From the NCBI RefSeq assembly GCF_004804335.1, contig NZ_SRXY01000001.1, positions 868,001-932,000 of the forward strand: a stretch of DNA of 64,000 nucleotides, in the 5' to 3' direction. Below are positions 16,645 through 26,504 of the stretch, piece after piece. This DNA comes from Pacificoceanicola onchidii (GTDB lineage: Bacteria; Pseudomonadota; Alphaproteobacteria; Rhodobacterales; Rhodobacteraceae). The notes beneath the pieces were generated by a model that was not told where the DNA came from, searched no databases, and was given only the letters and a program-made list of their open reading frames with translations. How positions within the stretch are numbered: position 1 is the first letter of the stretch; the number at the start of each line of letters is the position of its first letter. Position numbers and translations under genes: made by a program.

Positions 16645-17670
16645 TCAGCGCCGCGCCATATACGCGAGCCTGACAAAAGCCCGCTCGACCAGCGCCATGG
16701 CGGGCGCTTTCTGACCCGCTGACCTGAGGGTCAGGTCCGTCTCCATGAAAAGCTCCAGCGCTTCTTCGAGCCGTGACACGCGCCATCCTTGGGCCTGCCG
16801 CAGCATCCGGTCCCGGCGCGGGCCAAAGATCGGCGGCCTGATCCGGCCAATCCCCTGAGCTGGTCCGCCCGGCGCAGAGGCCAGGGCAAACAAAGTTCGG
16901 AAGTGGCGTGCACCCATGATCAGCAGCGTGACCGGCGCAACCCCTTGCGCGGTGAGGCGCTGCATCACCGGGGCGATTTCGGCGGTTCGGCCTTCGGCCA
17001 GCACATGGAAAATCTCGTCCATTTCCGCCTCGACGGAGGCGGGTGCCATCAACTCCACTTCCTCGGACGTCAGTGGCGCGGCGTCGTCCAGCTTGAAAAG
17101 CGCGATCTTCTCCAGAGTCTGGCGAAAATCCCCCGGTGTCAGGCTGCGCGCCAGCTCTTCCAGCGCGCCCATAGCCTCGCGCGGCACCTCCCGGAGACCC
17201 GCCCGCGCCAGCTCGGCTTCGATCTCGGCGCGCCCCATGGGATCGTTGTAAAGCGCGGCGGACATGGCCTTGCGGCTGCCTTCAAACACCTTGCGAAGCG
17301 CCGATTTCGCCGTCAGCTGGCCCGCCGTCACGACAATCTGTGCGTCACCCTCCTGCCAATCATCCAGCGCCGCCTGCACGGTTTTCGACAAGCCGTCGGT
17401 CGCCTCTTCGAGCAACACCGCGCGCGGCCCCGGAAAGAAGCCCTGCGCCTTCACCGCATCGAGCAACATCGCCGGTTCCTTGCGCAGCTCCGCCCCTGCA
17501 ATGCGTGTCAGACGCATTTCCTCTTCGGCGCCCGGCCCGGTGATGTTTGAGATCACCTCCTGCCGCTTCATCGCCACCCGCATGGTGTCTTCGCCAAAGA
17601 TCAGCAGCCCGGCCACACTTGGATCGGGCTTGGCGAAAAAGGCGTTGGCGTCGCGGGGGTTAAGCTTCAT
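16645..17670 (-). CDS. holA: DNA polymerase III subunit delta
   Basis: 341 residues. The N-terminal part is a divergent AAA-like fold (about 18-200) and the C-terminal helical collar domain includes RPPIFGPRRDRMLRQAQGW. Delta opens the sliding clamp as part of the clamp loader. It lacks nucleotide-binding motifs, as expected for delta. The start overlaps the lptE end by 11 bases, giving the leuS-lptE-holA order. A degenerate family A repeat lies just beyond the stop. Confidence 0.92.
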   Translation of the reverse strand: MKLNPRDANAFFAKPDPSVAGLLIFGEDTMRVAMKRQEVISNITGPGAEEEMRLTRIAGAELRKEPAMLLDAVKAQGFFPGPRAVLLEEATDGLSKTVQAALDDWQEGDAQIVVTAGQLTAKSALRKVFEGSRKAMSAALYNDPMGRAEIEAELARAGLREVPREAMGALEELARSLTPGDFRQTLEKIALFKLDDAAPLTSEEVELMAPASVEAEMDEIFHVLAEGRTAEIAPVMQRLTAQGVAPVTLLIMGARHFRTLFALASAPGGPAQGIGRIRPPIFGPRRDRMLRQAQGWRVSRLEEALELFMETDLTLRSAGQKAPAMALVERAFVRLAYMARR

Positions 17671-18154
17671 TCGGCCAGTCGCCCGCCGACAAAATGAGCT
17701 TGTCGATGACCTGATCGGCGAGCAGGATCATCAGCCGCTCCGAAGCATCACGTTCAGCCGCCAGCGTCGCCACTGTCGAGCCGGTGGTGGAGTAGCCGGA
17801 GAAGGCATCGGTTTTGCCGGAGGTCAAAATCGCGCCCGTAGCGTCCTTGAGTACGTAATTGGCACGCCCCAGCAAGCGGTAGCGCGTGGTGTTGCCTGTG
17901 GTTGTGCTGCCGAGGTCCTGCTGGTCCACCGATTTCGACACGCTGAGCAAATACGGCCCGGAGGCGCGGCCCATGCGCTCTTCGAAGCGGCGGTTGAAGA
18001 GGTAGTCATTTGGCGCTTCCGGTGCATCCAGAGCCACCTGGTTCAGCAACCGATTCCCCGATCCGCCCGGAGCATAGACCGGAGAGAAGCCGCAGGCGCT
18101 GAGCCCGGCGAGGCTCAGCGTTGAGAGCAGGAATTTGCGTTTAGACAACCACAT
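17660..18154 (-). CDS. lptE: LPS-assembly lipoprotein LptE
   Basis: 164 residues. A lipoprotein signal peptide ends LSAC with Cys21, followed by [10 protein letters not shown], the characteristic LptE start. The [14 protein letters not shown] beta-strand region and a C-terminal helix ([17 protein letters not shown]) follow. LptE plugs and assembles the LptD outer-membrane channel that exports LPS. The start overlaps the end of leuS by 14 bases and the end overlaps holA by 11. Confidence 0.93.
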   Translation of the reverse strand: MWLSKRKFLLSTLSLAGLSACGFSPVYAPGGSGNRLLNQVALDAPEAPNDYLFNRRFEERMGRASGPYLLSVSKSVDQQDLGSTTTGNTTRYRLLGRANYVLKDATGAILTSGKTDAFSGYSTTGSTVATLAAERDASERLMILLADQVIDKLILSAGDWPNEA

Positions 18155-20714
18155 TGACGATCCGCCCCGGCACCACGATCAGCTTTTTCGGCTGGCCCCC
18201 ATCGAGGGCCTTCACCACAGCTTCGTGCGCGAGGACGATCTTTTCAACCTCTTCCTTCGGCAGATCCTTGGCCACCGCGATCTCCGCGCGGCGCTTGCCG
18301 TTGATCTGGATCGGCAAAGTAACCGTGTCCTCAACCAGCATCGCCTCATCCGCTTTCGGCCAGTCGGCGTTGGCGATCAGACCCTCGCCGCCAAGCATGG
18401 TCCAGATTTCCTCGGACAGGTGCGGGGTCATCGGAGACATGAGCTGGGCAAGGGTCTTGGCCGCAAAACTCTTGGCCTCGGTTCCGGCACGGGACTTCGA
18501 GAGCGTGTTGGTGAAGCCGTAGAGCTTGGCAATGGCCGCATTGAAGCCGAAGGATTCCACGCCCATGGTCACATCGTGAATGACCTTGTGCGTCTCCTTG
18601 ATGAGCGCCTCGTCCTCTTTCGTCGGCGGCACATCAGCGCCAGCGATCTCGGATGCGATGCGGAACACGCGGGCAAGGTGCTTGTTCGCGGCTTCTGCGC
18701 CAGAGGCCGTCCATTCCACGTCCCGCTCCGGCGGGCTGTCGGAGAGGACAAACCAACGGGCGGTGTCCGCGCCAAAGGCCCGGATGATCTCCACCGGGTC
18801 AACGACGTTGTTCTTTGACTTCGACATCTTGGCAGAGGGGATGATCTCCACCTCCGCACCGCCGTCCTTCAAGAAAGCTTTGCCGTCACGCAGTTCAACC
18901 GCTTCGGGGTAGTGATAGACCGGACGGCCATCTTCGCCTGTGGTCTGGTAAATCGCGTGGGTCACCATGCCTTGGGTGAACAGCGCATTGAACGGCTCGG
19001 CAGACTTCTCGGGCAAATGACCGGTCTTGATCATGCCGCGCGCAAAGAAGCGCGAGTAAAGAAGGTGCAGGATCGCGTGTTCGATGCCACCGATGTACTG
19101 ATCGACGTTCATCCAATACGCGGCCTCGGCCATATCCGTCGGCGTGGTGGCGCGCGGCGCGGTGAAGCGGGCGTAGTACCAGGACGAATCGACAAAGGTG
19201 TCCATCGTGTCGGTCTCACGCGTTGCAGGCGCGCCGCATTTCGGGCACGCGCAATCGCGCCACGTTGGGTGGCGATCAAGCGGGTTGCCCGGGACCGAGA
19301 AATCAATCGGCTCGTTGCCATTCTCGTACGGCAATTCGATCGGCAGATTCTCTTTTTTCTCGGGAACCACGCCGCAAGCGTCACAGTAGACAATCGGGAT
19401 CGGGCAACCCCAGTAGCGCTGACGGGACAGGCCCCAATCGCGCAGACGGAATTTCGTCACGCCCTGGCCCACGCCCTTCTCTTCGCAGAAGTCGATGGTT
19501 GCCTCGACGCCCTGATCGCCGGTCTGGATCTCCGCGCCTGCAACGAGGCGCGTGTAGCGCACCTTTTCGGTTTTTGCCGGAACAAACGGTTCTGCCTGAA
19601 TGTCGAATTCCCCGTCTACCGGCAGGAAGGTGTCGATGATCGGCAGGTTGTACTTGCGGCAGAAATCGTGGTCGCGTTGATCATGCCCCGGACAGCCAAA
19701 AATCGCGCCCGTGCCGTAATCCATGAGGATAAAGTTGGCGATATAGACGGGAAGCTCCCAAGCCGTGTCAAAGGGGTGCCGCACGGTGAGACCGGTGTCA
19801 TACCCCAGCTTCTCTGCCTTTTCGATGGCTTCGGCGGTGGTCCCGCCCTTGCGCATCTCGGCCACGGCCTCGGCAACCTTCGGATCCTGCGCTTCGAGAT
19901 GTTTGGCGAGCGGGTGGTCCGGCGAAATGCCCACAAAGGACGCGCCCATGAGCGTATCCGGGCGGGTGGTGTAGACCTCGATGCGGTCAAACCCTTCCGG
20001 GCCATCAACGGTCGAAAAGGCGAACTGAAGACCGCGCGACCGGCCGATCCAGTTCTCCTGCATCAGGCGCACCTTGGCGGGCCAATCATCCAGCGTTTCA
20101 AGCGCGTCGGTCAACTCGCCTGCCATGTCGGAGATCTTGAAGAACCACTGCGTGAGTTCCTTGCGCTCCACCGGCGCGCCAGAGCGCCAGCCGCAGCCGT
20201 CGATCACCTGCTCGTTGGCAAGCACGGTCATATCGACCGGATCCCAGTTCACCACGGCGTTTTTGCGGTAAACCAGCCCCTCTTCGAGGAAGTCGAGGAA
20301 AAGCGCCTGCTGCTGGCCATAGTATTCCGGATCGCAAGTGGCGAACATGCGGCTCCAGTCGAGACCAAAGCCAAGCGGCTTCATCTGCCCGACCATCGTG
20401 TCGATGTTGGAATAGGTCCAGTCCTTGGGGTGCCCGCCAGAAGCCATCGCCGCGTTCTCCGCCGGCATGCCAAAGGCGTCAAACCCCATAGGGTGCAGCA
20501 CGTTATGCCCCGTCGAGAGCTTATAACGCGCAATCACGTCACCCATGGTGTAGTTGCGCACGTGACCAATGTGGATGCGGCCCGACGGATAGGGGAACAT
20601 CTCCAGCACGTAATACTTCGGCTTATCCTCTGTGCGCGTGGCCTTGAAGGTCTCGGCCTCTTCCCAGGCGGCTTGCCATTTCGGCTCGATAGTGGCGGGA
20701 TCGTAACGGGACAT
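18141..20714 (-). CDS. leuS: leucine--tRNA ligase
   Basis: 857 residues, full-length class Ia synthetase. The HIGH motif is [12 protein letters not shown] (47-58). The CP1 editing domain contains [13 protein letters not shown] (about 239-251). KMSKS occurs as [13 protein letters not shown] near 617. The zinc-binding insert shows [12 protein letters not shown] and CPKCGA. It charges tRNA-Leu. It is the first gene of the overlapping leuS-lptE-holA operon. The DUF3576 gene, in my experience usually directly upstream of leuS in this group, is separated by a 2.2-kb sulfotransferase/glycosyltransferase pair. Confidence 0.98.
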   Translation of the reverse strand: MSRYDPATIEPKWQAAWEEAETFKATRTEDKPKYYVLEMFPYPSGRIHIGHVRNYTMGDVIARYKLSTGHNVLHPMGFDAFGMPAENAAMASGGHPKDWTYSNIDTMVGQMKPLGFGLDWSRMFATCDPEYYGQQQALFLDFLEEGLVYRKNAVVNWDPVDMTVLANEQVIDGCGWRSGAPVERKELTQWFFKISDMAGELTDALETLDDWPAKVRLMQENWIGRSRGLQFAFSTVDGPEGFDRIEVYTTRPDTLMGASFVGISPDHPLAKHLEAQDPKVAEAVAEMRKGGTTAEAIEKAEKLGYDTGLTVRHPFDTAWELPVYIANFILMDYGTGAIFGCPGHDQRDHDFCRKYNLPIIDTFLPVDGEFDIQAEPFVPAKTEKVRYTRLVAGAEIQTGDQGVEATIDFCEEKGVGQGVTKFRLRDWGLSRQRYWGCPIPIVYCDACGVVPEKKENLPIELPYENGNEPIDFSVPGNPLDRHPTWRDCACPKCGAPATRETDTMDTFVDSSWYYARFTAPRATTPTDMAEAAYWMNVDQYIGGIEHAILHLLYSRFFARGMIKTGHLPEKSAEPFNALFTQGMVTHAIYQTTGEDGRPVYHYPEAVELRDGKAFLKDGGAEVEIIPSAKMSKSKNNVVDPVEIIRAFGADTARWFVLSDSPPERDVEWTASGAEAANKHLARVFRIASEIAGADVPPTKEDEALIKETHKVIHDVTMGVESFGFNAAIAKLYGFTNTLSKSRAGTEAKSFAAKTLAQLMSPMTPHLSEEIWTMLGGEGLIANADWPKADEAMLVEDTVTLPIQINGKRRAEIAVAKDLPKEEVEKIVLAHEAVVKALDGGQPKKLIVVPGRIVNVVV

Positions 20715-20801
20715 CCGGGGTATTCCTCAAACGGGCAGGTTTGGCAGGCGTGATAGGGTTTTGCGCGGGAGTCGTCCAGTGCCGGGCGTCACCGGCCCCC
20801 T

Positions 20802-21587
20802 TTATTCAACCTGTCGACGCAATGATCGGAGCAATTGCCTTTTGGATCGCGAGACAAGCTCATCCGGCAAACCAGAGCGGTTGAGGGCCAAAAACACCGG
20901 CTCCAGCCCGACGTCCGGGCGCTGGTTGACCGTTTCGGGCACGGGAAGCCGCAAGGCCTGCGGCAGATTCAGAAGATCGTTGATCGGTGTCATGACGCCT
21001 TCCGGGCTTTTCGTCAGGTCTTCCAACGCATGGCAGACGACACGCCCTGTCTTCAGGTGAGCGCGCACATCATCAACCACGCGCGATAGCTTGGCCGTTT
21101 GGGCTGTCTCCTGCCGGTATTCGTCAAGTGACATGGAAAAGCGTGTGCTGCGCAAGTGTTGCCACCAAAGGCTTTCGATCCAACGGTCCGGCGCGCGGGT
21201 CGACAGGTAAACCACGAATTCAAGAGCATCGCCAAAACGCTGCTGCGCGGCGGCTTCCAGGGCCTGCATGAGCGGCGGCAGAGCGCTGTAGTCCTGAACC
21301 CCAACGCGCCCCGGCATCGCCCCGACGATATCCTCGGTGGCGATCAGGATCGTGCATTGCTGCTCTCCCAGGCCTGACAACCACCGGGCGCTGCGCGTCG
21401 AAAACCCGCCAAGGCTCTCCGGATCACGTTGAATCGAGAAGCGCCGGGCAGCCTTGACCATGGGCAGGATGTCGTCGCGCAGGAAGATGGCCGCATGTTC
21501 AGCCAGAGCTTCTCGATTTTGCAGCAGGCCGATCTGAACCGAAGACGTTCCGGTCTTGTGAAACCCCGCATGAACAATGATCCGCAT
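20802..21587 (-). CDS. sulfotransferase-like protein
   Basis: 261 residues. The N-terminal MRIIVHAGFHKTGTSSVQ carries the sulfotransferase 5'-phosphosulfate loop (HKTGTSS, residues 9-15). Downstream are VVYLSTRAPDRWIESLWWQH (a degraded 3'-phosphate-binding region) and many Arg residues. Such P-loop proteins transfer sulfate from PAPS to glycans or other acceptors; this group is divergent, so activity is inferred. The start is ATG 21587 with GGAGGG upstream; the frame is open 43 codons further. It is divergently transcribed from the glycosyltransferase 85 bases away, which suggests a joint surface-glycan role. Confidence 0.75.
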   Translation of the reverse strand: MRIIVHAGFHKTGTSSVQIGLLQNREALAEHAAIFLRDDILPMVKAARRFSIQRDPESLGGFSTRSARWLSGLGEQQCTILIATEDIVGAMPGRVGVQDYSALPPLMQALEAAAQQRFGDALEFVVYLSTRAPDRWIESLWWQHLRSTRFSMSLDEYRQETAQTAKLSRVVDDVRAHLKTGRVVCHALEDLTKSPEGVMTPINDLLNLPQALRLPVPETVNQRPDVGLEPVFLALNRSGLPDELVSRSKRQLLRSLRRQVE

Positions 21588-21672
21588 TGTTTTCCCTCCA
21601 CGCCCCCCGAATTTGCGCAATAGCGAAACCCGTGGCAAGAAGAGACAAAAAGCCATTCGAGGCCGGGCCGTC

Positions 21673-22932
21673 ATGAAAATCCTTCTGATCCACCAGAATT
21701 TCCCCGGACAGTACAAGCATCTCGCTCCGGCGCTTGCAGCGCGCGGGCATCAGGTTGTGGCGCTGACCTGCAAGGTCAAGGAAGCCCAGACCTGGAAAGG
21801 TGTGCGGATCATCCCCTACGCGGTGAAGGGCAGCAGCACCAAGGGCATTCATCCCTGGCTTTCGGACTTTGAGACAAAACTGCTGCGCGCCACGTCCTGT
21901 TATCGCGGCGCCATGGCGCTCAAGGCGCAGGGGTTCGAGCCGGACGTGATCTGCGCGCATCACGGCTGGGGCGAGTCGATGTTTCTCAAGGATGTTTGGC
22001 CGAAGGCACGGCTTGGCCTTTATTGTGAGCTGTATCACCTCACCTCCCAGCCTTTCATGAACTTCGACCCCGAGTTCCCGTCCAAGAATCCGGACGCGGA
22101 TGGGCTGCGGATTCGCATGAAAAACCTGAACAACCGCCTGCATGAAGAAGTCATGGACGCGGGCCTGTCTCCGACACGGTTTCAGGCCTCCAGCTTCCCG
22201 GCAGAGTGGCAGGACCGGATCACCGTAGCGCATGACGGGGTAGATACAGACCTTGTCGTGCCCAATCCCCAAGCCCGGCTGCTGGTGCGGGAGGGCCTGT
22301 CTTTGGGGCGTGACGATGAGGTGATCACCTTCATCAACCGCAACCTGGAGCCTTACCGCGGCTATCACATCTTTATGCGCGCCCTTCCGGACATCCTAAA
22401 ACGCCGCCCGAACGCCCACGTGGTGCTGATCGGTGGGGACGAGGTGAGTTACGGGTCAAAACCGCCCGAAGGAAAAAGCTGGAAACAGATTTTCATAGAC
22501 GAAGTGCGCGAGCGGATTCCGGATCCGGATTGGAACCGGGTGCATTTTCTGGGCCGCGTTCCTTACTATGTGTACCTGTCCATGCTGCAAGTCAGCACAG
22601 TTCACGTCTATCTGACTTATCCGTTTGTCCTGTCTTGGTCTCTTCTTGAAGCGATGAGCGCGGAATGCGCCATCCTTGCCTCTGGCACGGAACCGGTCCG
22701 CGAAGTTCTGACCGAGGACGAGACCGGTCGCATGGTCGACTTCTTTGATAAAGACACTCTGGTGGATCGACTGTGCGCGCTTCTGGATGATCCGGACGCA
22801 CGGGCGCGGCTTGGCCGGAACGCGCGGGCGTACGTGCGGCAGCGCTATGATCTGAAGACAGTTTGTCTGCCCCGGCACCTTTCATGGGTAGACCGACTGG
22901 CCGCTCTGGAGCCACGTCCCGCGCGCGACTAA
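21673..22932 (+). CDS. glycosyltransferase family 4 protein
   Basis: 419 residues, two Rossmann-like domains (GT-B). The N-terminus MKILLIHQNFPGQYKHLAPA opens the acceptor domain. The donor domain (about 230-400) has FLGRVPYYVYLSMLQVS and the family's E-x7-E region (SWSLLEAMSAECAILASG, near 329-346). It should transfer a sugar from a nucleotide donor to a glycan or lipid acceptor in the cytoplasm. The substrate is unknown. It is paired head-to-head with the sulfotransferase-like gene and followed 7 bases later by a family A repeat. Confidence 0.88.
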   Translation: MKILLIHQNFPGQYKHLAPALAARGHQVVALTCKVKEAQTWKGVRIIPYAVKGSSTKGIHPWLSDFETKLLRATSCYRGAMALKAQGFEPDVICAHHGWGESMFLKDVWPKARLGLYCELYHLTSQPFMNFDPEFPSKNPDADGLRIRMKNLNNRLHEEVMDAGLSPTRFQASSFPAEWQDRITVAHDGVDTDLVVPNPQARLLVREGLSLGRDDEVITFINRNLEPYRGYHIFMRALPDILKRRPNAHVVLIGGDEVSYGSKPPEGKSWKQIFIDEVRERIPDPDWNRVHFLGRVPYYVYLSMLQVSTVHVYLTYPFVLSWSLLEAMSAECAILASGTEPVREVLTEDETGRMVDFFDKDTLVDRLCALLDDPDARARLGRNARAYVRQRYDLKTVCLPRHLSWVDRLAALEPRPARD

Positions 22933-22939
22933 ATAAAAA

Positions 22940-22964
22940 GGCGGGGTACAACCCCGCCCTACCG
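22940..22964. repeat. dispersed palindromic repeat, family A copy 4
   Basis: Reads GGCGGGGTACAACCCCGCC then CTACCG. The inverted arms are GGCGGGGT / ACCCCGCC. It lies between the convergent glycosyltransferase and DUF3576 genes, where it could terminate both. Confidence 0.85.
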
Positions 22965-22990
22965 ACCGCATCGCGTTGCGAAACCGTCGT

Positions 22991-23494
22991 TTACAGATTG
23001 CTGTCCTGCGCGCGCAACTGACGAGCGCGGGTCAGGATCGCATCTTCGATCGCCTGTACCGTCGATGCCGACGCCGGTCCACCACGCGTCATCAGCGCAA
23101 CATTCAAAGACCGGGCATCAAGCGCGGGATCATTCACGTAGATCGTGGCGCGATACGCCCTGCCGCCGCCCGGCGGCGTTCCAAAGCCCGTAATAATGAC
23201 GCCCGAAAACGGATCGACCGACTGCACCGGCAGGAAATCCAGCGTCTCAAGCGCTGCGTTCCAGATATACTTATTGACGGAGCCGATCTGGCCCTGATCC
23301 GGCCGTTCCCGGAAAATATCCCAAATGGTTCCACGCGGACGGCCGCGATCACCATATACAATCTGATCCAGCGTTTCCTGGGGATCCTCGGTTTCGACCG
23401 GACGGCCATCACGGTTTCCAAAAACGCCACACCCGGACAGGACAAGCAGAACTGCAAGCAGCCCCAACCCTCGTGTCGACCGTTTAATACCCAT
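22991..23494 (-). CDS. DUF3576 family lipoprotein
   Basis: 167 residues. A lipoprotein signal ends VLSGC with Cys22. The mature region includes NKYIWNAALETLDFLPVQSVDPFSG and VIITGFGTPPGG (about 90-125), matching the DUF3576 family of alphaproteobacterial envelope lipoproteins of unknown function. The start is ATG 23494 with GGAGG six bases upstream; the open frame continues 18 codons further. In this group the gene often precedes leuS, which here is 2.2 kb downstream. Confidence 0.9.
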   Translation of the reverse strand: MGIKRSTRGLGLLAVLLVLSGCGVFGNRDGRPVETEDPQETLDQIVYGDRGRPRGTIWDIFRERPDQGQIGSVNKYIWNAALETLDFLPVQSVDPFSGVIITGFGTPPGGGRAYRATIYVNDPALDARSLNVALMTRGGPASASTVQAIEDAILTRARQLRAQDSNL

Positions 23495-23886
23495 TTGCAG
23501 CCTCCTGCCGAATTCCCGGTTTGTCCCTGAATACTCGCGCCGCGCCAAAGCGGCAAGCCGTCATTGCAATCGGCGGCCTGTTGCGCCCGGAACCTGTGGA
23601 GAGCCAGGAGAATCCCCGTGTGGCCCCTCCACGAAACTTGCCTGAAGTACAAGAAGGCCGCAGGGCCACATCTGTGCAGCGGCTTCAAAACTGGCGGAAA
23701 TCTGCCCATTTGAGGCTGCGGAACCAAGCCCGGGAAAGCGCTTGTGGCAATTGCGCATCACAAACCCGCTTGTTGCGGGCTGCGTTTGTCCATCGCTTGC
23801 AAAGGGTGGGCCTCAGGGCGCATAGATCACCCCATCAACGCCGGGCAACCCGGTTTGGTACGTGCCTTTGAACACATGAGGGAAAC
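23495..23886. other. 392-base non-coding leader region upstream of the porin
   Basis: No convincing gene. It holds a hairpin CCCGC-TTGTT-GCGGG (23765-23779) and a weak promoter-like pair TTGCAA (23797) / CATAGA (23821) with an 18-base spacer. Just before the porin start a four-codon frame begins at the ATG in CACATGAGGG and ends with a TGA overlapping the porin ATG. Its length before a highly expressed porin suggests a regulated or long 5' leader; no known riboswitch or sRNA is recognised. Confidence 0.4.
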
Positions 23887-24927
23887 ATGAAAAAGATTTT
23901 GTTCGCGACCACCGCACTGGTTGCTACCGCGGGCGCAGCATCGGCAGACATCGCTCTGTCCGGCTCCGCTGAAATGGGTATCGTGGGCGGCTCCCGCTAC
24001 GGCGACGTCACCCAGTTCCACACCGACATCGACGTTACCTTCACCATGACCGGTGAAGCAGACAACGGTCTGACCTTCGGTGCAAAAGTCGACCTCGACG
24101 AAAATGGTGCTTTCGCCAACACCACCCAAGGCGGCGAAACCATCTTCGTTGCATTCGGCAACGCCAAGCTCACCATGGGCGACGTTGACGGCGCGTTCGA
24201 CGCAGCCATGCAGGAAGTCAACATCGGTGGTTCCATCGACGACTCCGAAACCTGGCACATGGGCTTCAACGGCAACGCAGGCCTCGACGGTTCCTACGAC
24301 GGTCAGATCGCTCAGTTCGAGTACAGCTTCAACAGCTTCACCGCGTACCTGTCGGCCGAAATCGACGACACCGGCACTTTTGACCCGGTTTGGGGTATTG
24401 GTGTTCGCTACTCCGCTGAACTCGCAGGTCTCGACCTCGGCGTGGGCATCGGTTACCAGTCCGGCGACCAAGACTTCGCAGACGCAACTGCGGTTCTCGC
24501 ATCTGCAGCAGCCGGCGCAGCGACTACCTTTGAAGGTGCCGTTGTCGCATTCGGTGGTGTTGCAGCGCGCTCCGATGTCTGGGGTATCAGCCTCGACACC
24601 ACGTTCAACAACGGCCTGCAGGCTCGCCTGAACTACTCCGCAGCGAACTACTCGGACATTGCCGGTCTGAACGACGAAACCGAAACCCATTGGGCTCTCG
24701 GCCTCGGCTACTCGATGAACGCTCTGACCATCGGCTTCAACTACGGTGTGTACAACGACCTGTTCGGCATCGACGATCTGCAGTCCAAAGGCTACGGTCT
24801 GGCTGTGAACTACGATCTTGGTGGCGGTCTTGAAGCACAGCTCGGCTACGGTCACGAAGACGTTGAGTTGGGTGGTAGCGACTTCTCCAACGACACGTTC
24901 TCGCTGGGTGTTGCAATGTCCTTCTAA
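23887..24927 (+). CDS. outer-membrane porin (Porin_4 family)
   Basis: 346 residues. Signal peptide MKKILFATTALVATAGAASA (about 1-20) precedes a beta-barrel pattern of alternating residues with short Gly/Asp turns. It ends in the C-terminal phenylalanine (VAMSF) recognised by the BAM complex. It resembles the trimeric 16-strand porins of Rhodobacter, giving diffusion of small solutes through the outer membrane. Codon use is strongly biased to C-ending codons (GGC, GAC, AAC), pointing to high expression. GAGGGA lies 4-8 bases before ATG, and a strong terminator follows the stop. Confidence 0.95.
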   Translation: MKKILFATTALVATAGAASADIALSGSAEMGIVGGSRYGDVTQFHTDIDVTFTMTGEADNGLTFGAKVDLDENGAFANTTQGGETIFVAFGNAKLTMGDVDGAFDAAMQEVNIGGSIDDSETWHMGFNGNAGLDGSYDGQIAQFEYSFNSFTAYLSAEIDDTGTFDPVWGIGVRYSAELAGLDLGVGIGYQSGDQDFADATAVLASAAAGAATTFEGAVVAFGGVAARSDVWGISLDTTFNNGLQARLNYSAANYSDIAGLNDETETHWALGLGYSMNALTIGFNYGVYNDLFGIDDLQSKGYGLAVNYDLGGGLEAQLGYGHEDVELGGSDFSNDTFSLGVAMSF

Positions 24928-24952
24928 GGACATTCAGCCAATCGGCTAAGGG

Positions 24953-24984
24953 AAGAGCGGGCCTTGCGCCCGCTCTTTTCTTTT
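24953..24984 (+). terminator. rho-independent terminator of the porin gene
   Basis: A 10-bp stem AAGAGCGGGC / GCCCGCTCTT with loop CTTGC is followed by TTTTCTTTT. It lies 25 bases after the porin stop. Confidence 0.92.
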
Positions 24985-25037
24985 GTGCAAAAGGGATGGC
25001 AAGGAAACCTGCCGCGCTCGTGGCAGAAAGGACTGCC

Positions 25038-26504
25038 ATGCTGATGATGTCTCCACAGGAACAGGCCGCGCTGTTTGCACAGGCGCAAAGCCTGCACGCC
25101 GCTGGCAAAACCGGCCCAGCCCGCGACGCTTTTCAGAAGCTTGTTCTTGCCAACCCCGGCCATGCGGCGGCCCATGCCTTTCTTTCAACAATTGCGTTCG
25201 AAAATGGTGATACCGATACGTTTCTGACCCATACGGACGCCGCGCTGAAGCTCGCTCCTCAGGCTACAAAGCTCTGGCAAGCAGCTGCCGAGCGTTTCAC
25301 GCGAACCGGGCACGCGGAGCGTTCTCTCCAAGCTTATGATCACCTGATCGCCCTCGATCAAAAAGCCATCGGCCCCAAAGCGGATAAAGCCCGTTTCCTG
25401 CAGGGCCAGGGCCGCTTTGACGAAGCCTCCGACATTCTGCGAAAGCTGCTCAAACGCCATCCGAACGAGCCAGAGCTCTACCGTATCCACTTCGGCGCAA
25501 TGAAGCCGCGCAAAGGCGATCCTCTCGTCCGGCAGATGATCAAGCTCTGGAATAACCCCCGGCTTAACGATCTGGGCCGCGTGCACCTCGGCTTTGCCTT
25601 GGCCAAAGTGATGGAAGACCTGGGCGAGACCGGCAAAGTTTTCCCGTTCTTGAAGCGTGCCAATGCGGCGCAGCTGAAACTCGCCCCGATCGATCCGAAC
25701 TCCAAGGACCGCGAGATTGACGCGGTTCTCAAAGCGCAATCTGGCGATCTCTCTTCGATAGGGGAAGCGGGCGATCCCCGCCCTGTCTTTGTCACCGGCA
25801 TGCCGCGCTCCGGCACTACTCTTGTTGAGCAGGTGATCGCAGCCCATAGTCAGGCCAGCGCCGGAGGTGAGATGGTCCATGCCCTGAAACAGGCCTATGC
25901 CCGTTTCGGGGCCGCAGAAGCCATGAAATCTTTGGATGCTGCCAAGCCCGAGGCTCTGACCGATTACGCCGCGCACTACCGACGCCTCGCGCAAAGAGAC
26001 AGCGGCGCACAGGGTGGTGTTATTACGGACAAGGCGATCCAGAGTTACATGATCTTCGGCCTGATCCATCGCGCCATGCCCGGCGCGCGCATCATTGTTG
26101 TTCATCGCGACCCACGCGACATCGCACTGTCAATCTACAAGAACTTCTTTGCCATCGGAACGCACCGCTATGGCTGCGATCTCGCTGAAATTGCCCATGA
26201 GATCAAACGGTTCCGCCGGGTGGTCAACCACTGGAAGGAGCGTCTGCCCGGCGTTTTACATGAGGTTCATTACGAAGCGCTAGTCAGTGACCCGGAGCCG
26301 CAGGCGCGGGCTCTTTTGGAAGCTGCAGGCCTTGATTGGGAGCCGCAATGTCTTGATTTCCATAAGGCAAAAGGCGCGGTTCAAACTTTGAGCCTTGCAC
26401 AAGTGCGCCAACCCATTCATGCCGGACGCCGCGAGGCTTGGCGGCGTTTCGAAGCCGAGCTTGAGCCCTTCTTGACCGCATGGGGAGACGATCCTTGGGA
26501 CTGA
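25038..26504 (+). CDS. TPR-repeat sulfotransferase
   Basis: 488 residues. The N-terminal half (about 5-215) is made of tetratricopeptide-like helix pairs. The C-terminal half is a sulfotransferase domain with 5'-phosphosulfate loop GMPRSGTTLVEQ (about 254-265) and 3'-phosphate motif HRDPRDIALSIYKNFF. The family transfers sulfate from PAPS to proteins or glycans, or is an uncharacterised relative. ATG 25038 follows AAAGGA. The end overlaps the YggS start by 10 bases. It is the second sulfotransferase-type gene within 4 kb, supporting a sulfated surface product. Confidence 0.9.
   Translation: MLMMSPQEQAALFAQAQSLHAAGKTGPARDAFQKLVLANPGHAAAHAFLSTIAFENGDTDTFLTHTDAALKLAPQATKLWQAAAERFTRTGHAERSLQAYDHLIALDQKAIGPKADKARFLQGQGRFDEASDILRKLLKRHPNEPELYRIHFGAMKPRKGDPLVRQMIKLWNNPRLNDLGRVHLGFALAKVMEDLGETGKVFPFLKRANAAQLKLAPIDPNSKDREIDAVLKAQSGDLSSIGEAGDPRPVFVTGMPRSGTTLVEQVIAAHSQASAGGEMVHALKQAYARFGAAEAMKSLDAAKPEALTDYAAHYRRLAQRDSGAQGGVITDKAIQSYMIFGLIHRAMPGARIIVVHRDPRDIALSIYKNFFAIGTHRYGCDLAEIAHEIKRFRRVVNHWKERLPGVLHEVHYEALVSDPEPQARALLEAAGLDWEPQCLDFHKAKGAVQTLSLAQVRQPIHAGRREAWRRFEAELEPFLTAWGDDPWD

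Noticed and set aside
23495-23886. Hidden protein gene in the 392-base interval before the porin
   Set aside because: Frames in it are antisense tails of the DUF3576 frame or lack a ribosome site and family character.
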